Assembly (NCBI RefSeq): GCF_037042905.1
Contig: NC_087253.1
Coordinates: forward strand, 13,965,001-14,029,000
DNA length: 64,000 nucleotides
Direction of reading: 5' to 3'
Source: Lytechinus pictus
Taxonomy: Eukaryota > Echinodermata > Echinoidea > Temnopleuroida > Toxopneustidae
The notes under the pieces are model-generated. The model did not search any database. It saw only the letters and a list, made by a program, of their open reading frames with translations, and was not told the DNA's origin. Made by a program: the position numbers and the translations under genes. How positions within the stretch are numbered: the stretch's first letter is position 1; every line of letters starts with the position of its first letter. This document shows positions 22,101-30,162 of the stretch, piece by piece.

Positions 22101-23194
22101 TTGGAAATCACAAAGCGCATGCAGTTGCTTTCAGAAGGGTTAGAATGTGTCCAATACAAGATGAAAGCAATGCTTGTTTTTATAGACTCTTTGTGTTCAA
22201 ATGCTTTTGAAATTTTGAGCATGAATGTTATAGAAATTTTAAATAGATGTATTGGTTAAACGGTTTTGTTTTTGTTATTTAAAGGAGAATGAAACTCTTG
22301 GAGCAAGTTAGCTTTTGTGAAAGCAGAAAAATCAAAGAATAAGATCAACAAAACTTTGAGTAAAATAGGACTAGCAATAGAAGAGTTATGAGCATTTGAA
22401 TGTCGAGATCACTAATGCTATGGAGATCCTCCCATTGGCAATGCGACCAAGATCTGTGATGTCACACACGTACAACTTCTCCCATTCGGACACTGAAAAT
22501 ATACCCCCAAACATCTCTTTTTGCTCATTCTAATCATATGACAAACGATTCATCAATGATATAATGTTGTGAAACCTCTGTACTTGTCATCTCATAAAGA
22601 AAACACCTAACCTTGTGATAGACTCTATAAAAAATGAGAATATAAGTGAAATAAGTACTAAAGTAATGAGGGAGTTGTACGTGTGTGATATCACAGATCT
22701 TGGTCGCATTGCCGATGGGAGGATCTACATGGCACTAGTGATCTCAATATTCAAATGCTCATAACTTTCTTATTATTCATTCAATCTTCCTCAAACTTTC
22801 AACAATATGTTTCTTTGATTTTTCTCTTTGATATGGATTCAGCTAGTTTCAAGGGTTTCATTCTCCTTTAAGAGAGAATCGGCATACATCAGAATTCTCA
22901 ACAAAGATTAAAAATGCTCTTGAGCTAAAAGTCTTGAAATAGTCTGTAAATATTATTACTAATTTACAATGATGAAAATGACTGTACAGCACAGGACCAC
23001 TCAACTAGATTCTGAAACTTCATGACATTTTTTTCCTTCAGGTCCCAATGCCAGAACCCGATCACATGGTTGCCAGTATGAGGGCGCTGTCATTCAGCGT
23101 CAACGACGGAACGGAGATGTTCGGCGACCTCCCGAGGCCGAGATTAAACACTGCCGGCGAGGTCCCGATCAAGAAAGGTGCGCGGAGATTGTAG
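7027..23194 (+). CDS. AKT1S1: PRAS40 / proline-rich Akt1 substrate 1 orthologue (11 coding exons, 420 residues)
   Basis: Exons: 7027-7194, 8187-8321, 10653-10758, 11106-11217, 13994-14071, 15513-15631, 16701-16810, 17925-18000, 19114-19185, 21533-21666 and 23042-23194; all have GT-AG borders, join in phase, and give 421 codons including TAG. PRAS40 is a cytosolic mTORC1 component: it binds Raptor and restrains the kinase until Akt phosphorylates it, after which 14-3-3 binds. The C-terminal third identifies it: a TOS-like motif FDLEG (304-308), an acidic FESDESSTDD block (317-326), YATSVPISMPMW (345-356), MVASMRAL (379-386) and FGDLPRPRLNT (397-407). The last holds the RxRxxT Akt site, T407, matching human T246. 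S348 and S382 align by eye with human S183 and S221. The N-terminal region has CxC (6, 8), C71, C75 and C78, then AYATHATKGL, which resembles the vertebrate N-terminal block. Residues 138-195 look helical or coiled. At 420 residues it is longer than the 256-residue human protein. The 5'UTR starts upstream in an unidentified exon. Confidence 0.93.
7195..8186. other. AKT1S1 intron 1
   Basis: Contains a decayed foldback near 7640-7725 (AACTTTGCCATGGTTAC ... ATGGCAAAGTTACCAT), related to the MITE at 27041, an alternating ACATGTACATGTACATGT block near 7850, and a fragment of the TTGGTCTAATG-type repeat at 8015-8145. No other gene is seen. Confidence 0.7.
8187..8321 (+). CDS. AKT1S1: AKT1S1 exon 2 (residues 57-101)
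   Basis: Acceptor CCATAG|GAG, donor CTTGTG|GTATGT, phase 0-0. It encodes EQKYLVHKTTVADWCIRTCV and 25 more residues. It contains C71, C75 and C78 and the segment AYATHATKGLERVLVN, which I match by eye to the AYAAHGRGAL-type block of vertebrate PRAS40. Confidence 0.92.
8347..8550. repeat. Degenerate copy of the ACTGCAAAA / ACACCAG MITE family
   Basis: Starts ACTGCAAAATG and contains several ACACCAG/CTGGTGT blocks like the better preserved element at 32406-32642. Its ends have decayed. Confidence 0.5.
8598..8901 (+). repeat. Tandem duplication of about 160 bp
   Basis: 8598-8743 and 8757-8901 share TAACATCACAAAATTAAAAT, TTCTTTGAAAGAATTTCAAT and CCTCACTTCTKGGTAGATTT with scattered differences. 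A poly-G run precedes the first copy at 8571-8583. Confidence 0.85.
8902..10184. other. AKT1S1 intron 2, unassigned part
   Basis: AT-rich sequence without a supportable gene or a clear repeat boundary. Short open frames here lack any recognisable domain. Confidence 0.5.
10185..10462. mobile_element. MITE with GGCCCCGTCTTACAAAGAG ends
   Basis: Inverted ends GGCCCCGTCTTACAAAGAGT match over about 35 bases, continuing into TTGATCCAATCAACC. A second copy truncated on the right lies at 19511-19752. It is in AKT1S1 intron 2. Confidence 0.88.
10653..10758 (+). CDS. AKT1S1: AKT1S1 exon 3 (residues 102-136 and one base of codon 137)
   Basis: Acceptor TTCTCATAG|AGCGAT, donor TCATTAG|GTACAC. It encodes SDETRQDSIQSSAAFSTLYK and 15 more residues. 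The frame is kept by the next exon, which supplies TA to complete the codon. A second AG two bases further in would break the frame. Confidence 0.88.
10964..10981 (+). repeat. Poly-G run
   Basis: Uninterrupted run of about 18 G in AKT1S1 intron 3, one of more than twenty such runs of either strand in the window. Confidence 0.95.
11106..11217 (+). CDS. AKT1S1: AKT1S1 exon 4 (residues 137-173)
   Basis: Acceptor TTCTAATCAG|TACATC, donor ATAAG|GTAAGA. It encodes VHPMTGNQEVIRKTVAQLQD and 16 more residues. It is rich in charged and hydrophobic residues in heptad-like order, suggesting a helix that continues into exon 5. Confidence 0.9.
11374..11704. mobile_element. Foldback repeat of the TGGTCCAA family
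   Basis: The ends GACTACCCA and TGGGTAGTC are inverted. Inside, CCATTTTGTCCACTCACCAT and GTTGGTCCAACAGCCATTTA return as imperfect complements (TTGGACCAAATGGCTGTTAG, TGATGAGTGGACGAATTGGC). Related fragments lie at 8015-8145, 15094-15440 and 62278-62520. Confidence 0.7.
13013..13595. mobile_element. Palindromic TTAA-flanked MITE, family 2, copy A
   Basis: Starts AGGAGAATGAAACTCTTGGA and ends GGTTTCATTCTCCT, with matching inner blocks (ATGTCGAGATCACTA / TAGTGATCTCAAT, CCATTGGCAATGCGACCAAG / CTTGGTCGCATTGCCGATGG). Perfect TTAA lies on both sides (13009-13012 and 13596-13599). It is 583 bp, nearly identical to the copy at 22283-22867. Confidence 0.93.
13994..14071 (+). CDS. AKT1S1: AKT1S1 exon 5 (residues 174-199)
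   Basis: Acceptor TTTCCTTCAG|GAGA, donor GTTGG|GTAAGT. It encodes RYSEEQKAAFSQLQKRAYQD and the following KNVMV. It completes split codons at both borders and extends the predicted helical region. Confidence 0.9.
14527..14727. repeat. Foldback element about 200 bp
   Basis: ATACAGATATTGCCT on the left and AGGCAATATCTGTTAT on the right are inverted. Inside, CGGAGTTATATTTTTCCC pairs with GGGAATAATATAACTCCG. It lies in AKT1S1 intron 5. Confidence 0.7.
14728..15512. other. AKT1S1 intron 5, remainder
   Basis: Contains a fragment of the TGGTCTAATG repeat (15094-15440). Otherwise unassigned AT-rich sequence, with no gene seen. Confidence 0.5.
15513..15631 (+). CDS. AKT1S1: AKT1S1 exon 6 (residues 200-239)
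   Basis: Acceptor TTCATTCCTAG|TGTC, donor AGAT|GTGAGT. It encodes VILNAEERNLEDSLSDAMLD and then NTLTPPTTPISRPGTVQTR. The TPPTTP stretch gives two proline-directed Thr sites. The 3' half of this exon has a decayed duplicate at 15856-15930. Confidence 0.92.
15716..15856 (-). mobile_element. Body fragment of the SINE seen at 26155
   Basis: Matches the 26219-26360 region, sharing GCTGCATACTATT, ATCAAGGAATTCCTTCC, a shared CTACCCATTT block and AATTTAGATAAAC with many substitutions. Both the promoter end and the tail are missing. Confidence 0.75.
15857..15930 (+). pseudogene. Decayed duplicate of the 3' half of AKT1S1 exon 6
   Basis: CACCTACCATG..AAG..TTTAAGGCCTGGGACTGT and the following bases repeat 15577-15650 at an offset of 283 bp. 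The copy has lost the reading frame (TGTTTAAAG gives an in-frame stop in the parent frame), and its donor has changed from TGTGAGTAAA to TGCGAATAAA. It is therefore a non-functional relic in intron 6. Confidence 0.85.
16130..16700. other. Retroelement-tail-like A/T-rich block in AKT1S1 intron 6
   Basis: ATTCAATTCAATACAACTTT at 16128 resembles 51257 onward. The block TTTTTATTGATAAAATAATT at 16216 resembles the insert at 49084 (TTTTTATTGATAAA). Both look like reverse-oriented 3' ends of non-LTR retroelements, but no target duplication was found here. Confidence 0.45.
16701..16810 (+). CDS. AKT1S1: AKT1S1 exon 7 (residues 240-276)
   Basis: Acceptor TTTCTTGCAG|CATC, donor GTACCG|GTAGGG. It encodes SSDKLASSVPASRAPMGKFT and 17 more residues ending in ARRVP. 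It is Ser/Pro/Arg-rich and probably disordered. Confidence 0.92.
16834..17390 (+). repeat. GAT/GGT trinucleotide microsatellite
   Basis: About 560 bp of imperfect GAT, GGT and GAC repeats in AKT1S1 intron 7, beginning about 25 bases after the exon 7 donor. Interruptions become frequent after 17,170. The apparent poly-His and poly-Met reading frames in it are by-products of the repeat. Confidence 0.95.
17561..17661. mobile_element. Right half of palindromic MITE family 1
   Basis: TTTCTTATTTTACATCCGAT onward to GGGGTGGACTTGTCCT matches the right end of the copies at 6380 and 40444, followed by TTAA. The left half is absent. Confidence 0.85.
17925..18000 (+). CDS. AKT1S1: AKT1S1 exon 8 (residues 277-301)
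   Basis: Acceptor TTTTTTACAG|CATAGC, donor GACA|GTAAGT. It encodes HSSIARSVPAHTTHREVTRT and then SSDAD. Basic, Ser/Thr-rich linker before the TOS-like motif. Confidence 0.9.
18676..18865 (+). pseudogene. LINE (CR1/L2-type) reverse transcriptase C-terminal fragment
   Basis: One frame reads YRPSRSLRSSTSGFLVIPKV, then SKSWGERSFAFACPTLWNSL and PKDIK. This is the characteristic RSLRSS..VPK..GERSF..A.PTLWNSLP end of non-LTR retrotransposon polymerases. It passes directly into a tail GGCGCTTTATAAGTCACATT and ATTATCATTATTA, so the element is a dead internal deletion. It sits in AKT1S1 intron 8. Confidence 0.85.
19114..19185 (+). CDS. AKT1S1: AKT1S1 exon 9 with TOS-like motif (residues 302-325)
   Basis: Acceptor TTTTATTTCAG|CC, donor GGACG|GTAAGA. 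It encodes MFDLEGFTQDEEPFFESDES and then STD. FDLEG (304-308) fits the F-acidic-hydrophobic-acidic pattern of TOR-signalling motifs that dock on Raptor (human PRAS40 FVMDE). The acidic ESDESSTDD that follows is the best-conserved invertebrate-vertebrate landmark. Confidence 0.95.
19511..19752. mobile_element. Second copy of the CCCCGTCTTACAAAGAG MITE
   Basis: Left end TCCCCGTCTTACAAAGAGTT; right end ATAGGACGGGGCCC, which has lost part of the inverted repeat. It matches 10185-10462 throughout. Confidence 0.85.
20009..20320 (-). mobile_element. GGCCCGTATTCTGAAGTC MITE, reverse-oriented copy
   Basis: 312 bp with ends GGCCCGTATTCTGAAGTC / GACTTCAGAATACGGGCC. It is inverted relative to the copy at 20906 and part of a larger inverted duplication. 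Confidence 0.9.
20425..20840. repeat. CAGGGAAAAATCAGGGA-rich repeat
   Basis: At least seven variants of CAGGGAAAAATCAGGGAATT lie between GGTTCTCAGCCCATCAGGG and GCTGTGAACCCTGATGGGG. The outer blocks are an imperfect inverted pair, suggesting a MITE. Confidence 0.65.
20906..21214 (+). mobile_element. GGCCCGTATTCTGAAGTC MITE, full copy
   Basis: Ends GGCCCGTATTCTGAAGTC and CTTCAGAATACTGGCC; body as in the other copies. Confidence 0.9.
21276..21420 (+). mobile_element. GGCCCGTATTCTGAAGTC MITE, right half only
   Basis: Begins near ATTGTCTTAACCATTGATTA and runs to CTTCAGAATACGGGCC. The left half is missing. Confidence 0.85.
21533..21666 (+). CDS. AKT1S1: AKT1S1 exon 10 (residues 326-370)
   Basis: Acceptor TTCATTTAG|ATAATTC, donor GAGAAG|GTAAAG. 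It encodes NSLNDENVGAPVTRVHHEYA and 24 more residues, including YATSVPISMPMW (345-356). That segment aligns with YAKSLPVSVPVW of vertebrate PRAS40, with S348 at the position of the mTORC1-targeted S183. Confidence 0.95.
22283..22867. mobile_element. Palindromic TTAA-flanked MITE, family 2, copy B
   Basis: 585 bp, nearly identical to 13013-13595 and in the same orientation. Perfect TTAA at 22279-22282 and 22868-22871. It is in AKT1S1 intron 10. Confidence 0.93.
23042..23194 (+). CDS. AKT1S1: AKT1S1 last coding exon with Akt site (residues 371-420)
   Basis: Acceptor TTTTTCCTTCAG|GTCCC. It encodes VPMPEPDHMVASMRALSFSV and 30 more residues to GARRL and TAG at 23192-23194. FGDLPRPRLNT is preserved; T407 is in an RxRxxT context. 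An alternative is splicing at AAGAAAG|GTGCGC (a poor donor) to CATAG|GGAAAC at 23405, which would replace the last few residues with a basic KRHAKLEFKTL... tail ending at 23529. The direct stop is the simpler reading. Confidence 0.94.
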   Translation, partial: VPMPEPDHMVASMRALSFSVNDGTEMFGDLPRPRLNTAGEVPIKKGARRL

Positions 23195-23720
23195 TTTATA
23201 AATTCTAGCTTGTAGATTATAGCTTATAGATTATAGATCATATTGCATAGATACTGTTTGTGGTCAGAAGGAGCGAAACCATATATACTTTATAAATTTG
23301 TATTTTGGCGGTGGCTTTATCATTACAAAGGTTTCATTTTTGCGCATTTCGTGAATGAGTTCTCATAATTTTTTTTTTACTTTAATGGTTTATATTTATC
23401 ATAGGGAAACGTCACGCAAAGCTTGAATTCAAAACCTTGCGCACAATCGCCACCTACTGCAAAATAGTTGGAATATATGGTATCATTGGTATGTATAGCG
23501 TAATTCTGCCCATTTGCGTTCAGAACTGATTATCCCTTTATTTATCGTATGGAATCAGACATTTCTGTAACCGAATGGGTGAAAAGAAACTTGATTTTCC
23601 TTCTGGTTACAAACAGATTTTATATTTTCATCCCTTTGGGAGTTGTAATATTAACAGAAAATGCCAAATATGCTGTTGAGAAAATAACTTTGTTGAAAGA
23701 AAATTGAAACTTTAGAATGT
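23195..23720 (+). other. Likely AKT1S1 3' untranslated region
   Basis: Follows the stop codon and contains short TAGATTATAGCTTATAG repeats. No AATAAA is seen close by; the nearest on this strand are near 24088 and 24262, beyond two MITE-like blocks. The 3' end of the transcript cannot be placed from sequence alone. Confidence 0.4.
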
Positions 23721-23723
23721 CGG

Positions 23724-23868
23724 GGTCCTGTTTCATAAAATCTGTGGTCAGTTAGAAATGCTCGAAATCTGTAACAATGTAGCGCTTGGCCAATTTCATC
23801 GCAGGATTTTGATAGCTTTTAACATTAGCGTGGAACTTGCCTTTGATAGCAGGTTTTATGAAACAAGA
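23724..23868. repeat. Small foldback repeat with GTTTCATAAAA ends
   Basis: CTGTTTCATAAAATCTG on the left and CAGGTTTTATGAAACA on the right are inverted, the usual look of GTTTCAT-ended MITEs. Confidence 0.55.
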
Positions 23869-23889
23869 TTCTTGTTTACTGATTGTTGA

Positions 23890-25768
23890 TACAAGGGGGC
23901 CGTTTCAAGATGTGAGTCGTCAAATTGTTAACGACTCTAGATCAACTGGTTTGTTTCCTAAAAATGAAAGTCTGACTAAAATTAAACCTAAATTTGCATG
24001 TGATATGACTCATTACCTGTATTGGTTAGTTAGTTCATGCTTATTAGCAATAAGTGTTACATAATGTGCACATTTGCACTTAGCATGAATAAAGCCCTCG
24101 GTACACCTTACGACTGGTCCACAATCCGATTTTGGAACAAATCACATTTTGCTTATCTTATGAAAATGTGTGAAAAATATCTTCTTTTATTTTTGAGGTT
24201 CAAATTAACTGCAAGAATACTAATATAACAATTTTGGATGATTGCATGCCTTTTTTCTAGAATAAAGGCTAAATCAGCTTCAAATCGCAGCCAATCGTAC
24301 GATTGCTATGAGTCATAATGACTATAGTCAATTCACTTTTGTACTAATGATGATGGTAGCTTAGTCATAGATTTGAACATGAGTATTTGTTCAATAATCT
24401 GGAACTGTACACAGTAAGATGTTCAATTTCTCGATATTCACATCACATTTTACCATGTTTCATTCCAAAATCTGGTTTTAGACCAATCCTGAGGTGTGTG
24501 GTTGCTTTTAGTCCCACTTAACTCTTTTGTGAAACACCCCCCTGGAACATATGTTTTTGGTAACGAGTCAGGCATCATTATGGAATGTTGCTGTGTGTAT
24601 TTATTGTAGGATAGGATCTAGTCAGGGTTTCATGGTCTTGTGAAATGAATTCGGAAAGAAAATCGTGGAAGCGGGGAAAATAGAAACTAGAATTTAAATG
24701 CAATATTTTTTCGGGCATGACCACTTTTCTGTGGGGCACATTTCTGTGTTACATTTATTGCCCGTTTGAGGAGAAGGGCATGATCCTTGCTGTCAAATTT
24801 GATTGTTTAAAATATTGATGTGTTTCTTCTGAGCCAGTGAGTAACTGTTACACCATTTTCAGTGCATGGGACTGTACTATGTATAAATGCAGGCACAAAT
24901 TGATAACATAATATGCATTGTGTGGGACGTGGCTATACTTGGTAATGCCAGTTGTGTTGGGTCTTCCTTTGAAGTATGTATTGTGTTTATCGCTAACAAA
25001 AAAACATCAAATTGCGTAGAAAGCTATGAAGTTGAAATTGATAGAATTAAATGATTTTTTGGGCAAAATTTGTACCTTGTTTGCCAACCTTTTTGTTATA
25101 TTTCAGAGCCAAGTAACTTTTTTCAAAATACTTGTAGGCAGCTGTCACCATGGTGATTTGAGCATACTTAAAATTCAAATTTTGGTAGGATAAAACTTGT
25201 ATACTGGAACATATATATGTTCATGTTGTAATTCTGCATATTTCTCCAAATTTGTCGTGCTTAAAACCAAGCAGGTAGCTTATTTTACAAAAGAGTTGGT
25301 CTCTTCTGAGATGAAGAAAAGCTTTTTGCCCTTTTAGGGGTTTGAATTGTTGGAATGTTTGTTGAATATATTAATAATTGTCTCATTTGAATATTCCATA
25401 TATGCATGCAACATGGTACATCATATATATGTTTGTTGCTATATATTTCATACACAAGTTTTGAATGTGTGCAAATGTAGCGTACAGTTGCACTTTGTAT
25501 AAACTTTCCTCCTTATACAGACAGTTGATGTGTTTTGCACATATATTGGTGAAATATTTGTAAGGAATATATAATAATGCCACCCAAACCAACATCATTA
25601 TTCTTCTTTCAATCTTCGATGTCGTACACGCTCCCAGAGGCGGACATATTGGAGGTCAAACAATAAAAACCTGTGCATGAAAATCATGATAAATCATTGT
25701 TTTTATGGTCTAATGCAGATAGGAGTGTTGAACTCGATTCTTGTACTTATTCTAGGAATGGATTAAAT
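23890..25768. other. Intergenic stretch without a supported gene
   Basis: 23894-24544 may be one element: GGGGGCCGTTTCAAGAT at the left and GTGAAACACCCCCC at the right are roughly inverted. The remainder to 25.77 kb is AT-rich with no recognisable coding signal. Confidence 0.35.
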
Positions 25769-26143
25769 ATGGTTAAGACTATATTGGCGTTGATTCGGCA
25801 GACTCAGCACCCAATAGGGTTTATTTAGTCCGACTACGCGTCATGTATATTTATGGAAACAGATTACATGGTAATTTCCAATGCATCGATCAGCTTGACT
25901 ATTGTGGCGCGATCGGTACACCGAACAATGCGCTATTGTGACTTTACTACAGTCAGGATCATTGATGCAGGTTCGAGTCTCGCCTTGAACGATTTTTTAA
26001 AGATCTCTTGTTTTATTAAAATTCGAGGCAAGACCCTGAAAAAATGAAGTCCAAGATTTGAAGTCTGATTCAAAGCCTCAAAACACAGAGTTAGGCTTTA
26101 TTGTATGGTTATGAGTCTGCCGAATTGATGCCAGTATAACCAT
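25769..26143 (+). mobile_element. Inverted-repeat element enclosing a tRNA-like unit
   Basis: The ends are inverted: ATGGTTA...ATTGGCGTTGATTCGGCAGACTC on the left, with its near complement GAGTCTGCCGAATTGATGCC...TAACCAT on the right. Inside is a tRNA-like segment with an A-box-like TGGCGCGATCGG (25904-25915) and a B-box-like GGTTCGAGTCT (25970-25980), followed by CGCC. The spacing fits a tRNA-derived RNA polymerase III promoter. Confidence 0.65.
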
Positions 26144-26154
26144 TACCGGTAAGT

Positions 26155-26437
26155 ATAATAATAATAATAATAATGATATTTAACAATTGTAAAGCGCTTA
26201 ATAAAAATGTTTCTAAGCGCTGCATACTATTACTGCGACTTAAGCAAGGCTGCCCTGATCTGGCGCACGAGCATTCAAGGAATTCCTTCCCACCGGGTAC
26301 CCATTTACTACACCTGGGTGAAGAGTGGCAAATGTAGATAAACGACGTGCCCGAAGGACGCGAGTGCTGCGGTGGGATTTGAACCCCGACCTTGTGGTTC
26401 AAGGTCAGGAGACTTATCCAGTGAGCCACAACACCTA
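26155..26437 (-). mobile_element. tRNA-derived SINE
   Basis: On the minus strand it begins GGTGTTGTGGCTCACTGG (A box TGGCTCACTGG). It has a B box GGTTCAAATCC (complement of 26375-26385), then a body, then a tail AAGCGCTTTACAATTG followed by a TTATTA microsatellite. The same tail type occurs on the LINE remnant at 18.8 kb and near 39.22 kb. A body fragment lies at 15716. Confidence 0.88.
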
Positions 26438-27040
26438 TACTGCCTAGTGTTTGCATGAGGCATACACACCTTTCTTGGTATAGGGTTATGTTACAGTCAC
26501 ACTGAGGCAACCGACTCCAAACCGACCAATGTTATGACATTGATAATAATGTAATAGCTTTGATCGGTCTGGACTTGGTTGCACCGATGTGACTGTGCCG
26601 TTGCTGTTGTTAATCAGTCTGCCGGCACAGACTGTAATTGCCACTTCTACTTCATGCCTGTGTCTTATATGACAATCACAGTCACATTTATTTTTTAAAA
26701 GTGTTTAATTATGAAATACCCATATTCAATTATTTTTCTTTATTTTTTATATGAATTCATTTAGCGTCATGAAAAGATTCATTATTTATTTTTGAAAAAT
26801 TTATTCTGTTTTGTGTTATTTCATTGTTTTTTCAAATTTTATTTATTTGTAATTTATATTTTTTGTTGGGGGGGGGGGTTAAAATAAGAGGACAATTTTC
26901 AGGTTGTATACTAAAAGCATGCTCACTCCTAGATTTTGTTATGGTCATTGACAGTTGTGTGACAGTGGTGACCGTCTTGACCATTCCGAACAGAAATTCT
27001 GAGAACGGCTCTTTTTCAGTCTACTTAACAGTCTACATCA

Positions 27041-27198
27041 GGGGCCCGTTTCTTAAAGGACTTACAACTGTTCTAACTTTGCCATTACGGCAACTACCAT
27101 GGTAACAGGGCTCAGCAGCCAATCATTATCAAGGTTGCCATGGTAGTTGCCATAATGGCAAAGTTACAACAGTTGCAACTTTTTATGAAACGGTCCCC
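27041..27198. mobile_element. MITE, 158 bp, GGGGCCCGTTTCTTAAA ends
   Basis: Near-complete foldback: GGGGCCCGTTTCTTAAAGGA with AACTTTGCCATTACGGCAAC on the left, returning as GTTGCCATAATGGCAAAGTT and ATGAAACGGTCCCC. The TGGTAACAGGGCTCAGCAGCC loop region is shared with the decayed copy at 7640. Confidence 0.85.
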
Positions 27199-30158
27199 TG
27201 TTGTATTACTGTTTACTATGATCTAGGTCTTTAATTGCATATGGTATTATTGTATTATGGCATAACTACAGTAAAAATGTGTGTCGATCAATAGCCATTA
27301 ACCATCAGTCATGATCAACACTAGACTAGACCATTGCTCTAGTGATAATCACTATGGATTTTTCTATGAATTCCTTCCTTTTAACAAGGTTATACATCCA
27401 ATCGGTTATAAATAAATGAAATAAAAATGAAATCTTGGTTCATTGCATATATAACATGTTGCTATGTCTTGCAAGGCCCTGGAAAGTTATAAGCTTATCA
27501 TGAATAACCTTTATTAGAAAGGAAGTATGCATGAAATATGATTATGATCATAGGTCTGTTGTATGGTATATTGTTGACAAATTCATGAGACATGTATTTA
27601 TTTGTGCTACATTATATACAATCAGTATTTAGTAGTCGACATCAACGATATCAAAATGGAATGTTTTAAAGTATTGTAAATGTGATAAGTTTCCTACTTG
27701 ATCATAAATAATTATCTTTGCATGGACTGTTAAAGCTTGGTAAAGTGTCATTAATATGAATTTGCAGGATCATGTAGCTTACCAATATCTAGATTTTTAC
27801 ATTAATGCTAAACATTTTGTTTGTAATGGCCTCCAGAATCAAACCAACACATGTTAATAGATTGAAAATGAAGAGGCTCCCCTCACTTACCGATTATTGT
27901 CTTCGTCACAGACCCTAAAAAATTCTTTAAACAAATGAGCATTGAGACAAGTCTAGCTGTAGCTCAAATTTCTGGGCTGTGTGGCATGCACCTTTAATCA
28001 AAGTTACACTGGGGAAGTTACAAACCGCCCTTTCACACAGTAAAAAAAATGTGCAATTTGAAAGATGATTCCAGTGAAAAATAACGCTAATGACGAATAT
28101 TTAGCACGTGTGAAACCAAACTAGAACATGATTTGAATCACAAAAGATAATCACAGTCACGATTACAATAGCAATCATTATTACAATGACGATTCAAGAT
28201 TCACGTGTGAAAAGGCCCAAACTGATTGTTAGTTGTTACACTTCCTTAAAAACCCATTTACACTCACATTGCTAGATGTAAATTTAAGGGAATGTGTTCA
28301 GTACCCATTGCAAGCCCCATTTAGCTCAATCAAATTTTTTAGCAAAACCAGACCACTTTCGAAATTAAAACCCAGGATTTTTTTATTGTGAAGTAGATTG
28401 ATTATGTTGGCATGCTTTGATATAAATGTGCTATGATTTTCCGTCTGTGTTTCATCCGCTTCCTGGAATGATATTTTGTAGAGCACTATATCCATGAAAT
28501 GTTTGGTGTGGAGCTTATATGCCCAGATTATGATTTTGTGCCTTGAATGTATTATTACTATGTACTATTGAAAAAGAGAAATGGTTAAATGATATCTTGT
28601 TGAAGGTTGTGTATGATGATAATCTTCACACTTCTTGGTCAATGTTTGTATCACGAGTGAGACATTAAAATGGCCATATATGGTGTTTTATTTGCAATAA
28701 TACATCATTTTCTCCCATTTGTGCAGTTATTTATTGTGATGACCTGTTCAGAGCTACTTCAAGTAAAAACTAATATTGCCTTAATTTTTCTGAAGACATG
28801 GTGTTAAGGTAGAGTGGCAAGTGTTTTGTTTCAGAATGATTCAATGAGCTACCATAGTAGAATTTTTATTAAAGGGGAAAGTGACACTACATAGGATTTT
28901 TCCTCGCGGAAAAACAATTTCTGAAACTTGCGAGAATGATGATTTGTGGTATGTTTTTCAAAATTTTAAAGAAAAAAGGAGTTAAGGCTTGAAAATTTGA
29001 TAAATATAAATAAAGAATAGGATTTTTTCACAATTAAGGTTTGCAGCTTTGTAATGAGTCTTGAAGCAAATGGCTTGGAAGGGTGGATTTTCATAGGAGC
29101 TAGTTTTGCTTGAACTAGCGTCCCGGGATCAGTTATTGTTTTGGAAAAATGTAACCAGATGTCAGAGAGAATTGAAAGGAGAGGGGGAATGATGGGGAGG
29201 AGGAAGAGGAAAGGTAGAACAATTGGAAGAGGAAGAAGAGAGTGAGAAGGGAGGAGGGGATGAGAGCGCGGAAGAAAAAAAAGGGAGGAGAAAAAGCAAG
29301 TGCAATGAGGAGGAAGAAGAAGAGGGAGAATACGAAAAGAAAAGCAGGTTTTAGGATACGGGAAGGAAAAGGAAGAAGATGACAGACCCGTACGCCCTTT
29401 AAATGGGTACCCTTTGCACTGGCGAGTTCAGGCACTCACGGAGTGCTAATGTGGGATTTAAACTAGCCTCTCCCTCTCTCATGTGAGCAGGAAAGAGGCA
29501 TAACACGTCCCCGGGGGGGGGGGGGTACTCGACCAAAAAAGTGGTAGGGGTGTGCCGCGGGCGAGACAAAAAACGGGGGCCTTGGAGCGGGCTTATTGTA
29601 AAAAGGAGGGAACACGTCCCGGAGAGACCAAGGGGATTAAATGAAAAGGGAAAAGAATCGAGGAGCAATCATGAAACAAAATAATAATGTCATGACTTCC
29701 AGTTTTTCACTTTCTATTTGTTAGCTTCTGAAATCCTGACATTCGATTTGCTCGGAGTAATTTGTCAGTGAATATCATACATTAAGTCTCCATGAAAAGC
29801 TCCCCACGTACGCTGATTCGTGCTGTTTGACATTTACAGGTGGGTTTGACTTTCTATGGAAATGATAATCAAGGTGTTAGCTCTTGATCCACTTTCCGGA
29901 AACATTAAAAACTTTTAATCTATCACGCCCGACTTTTTTTTTTTTGGGGGGGGGGGGTGGGGGGGGTGGGACCACAAACCGCATGCAATAAGTAACTGAA
30001 GGCGCTGGTATTGTTCTACAAATACCAGGATATTTAGTAGTCAGATTACTGGAATAATTTTGACTCAGGATGTGTATTAATGCAATTATCCTCAATTTCT
30101 GCTGCGAAATATAAATATTCCTTGTAAGGTAATTCAGGAAATAAACTGTAATGATAAA
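27199..30158. other. Intergenic stretch without a supported gene
   Basis: AT-rich. 29160-29400 is a purine-rich GAGGAAGAAGAG block, and 29514-29680 contains a poly-G run beside a fragment resembling the poly-G-capped elements (GGTACTCGACC, GTGCCGCGGGCGAGAC). A second G-rich run is at 29945-29972. The translated pyrimidine-rich complement gives low-complexity open frames only. Confidence 0.5.
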
Positions 30159-30162
30159 TTAA

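Noticed and set aside
26109..26510. 133-residue minus-strand open frame
   Set aside because: It is the SINE read as protein; the A and B boxes and the TTATTA tail explain the sequence.
29133..29668. Two overlapping minus-strand open frames rich in F, S and L
   Set aside because: They come from the complement of a GAGGAAGAAG purine tract and adjacent repeats.
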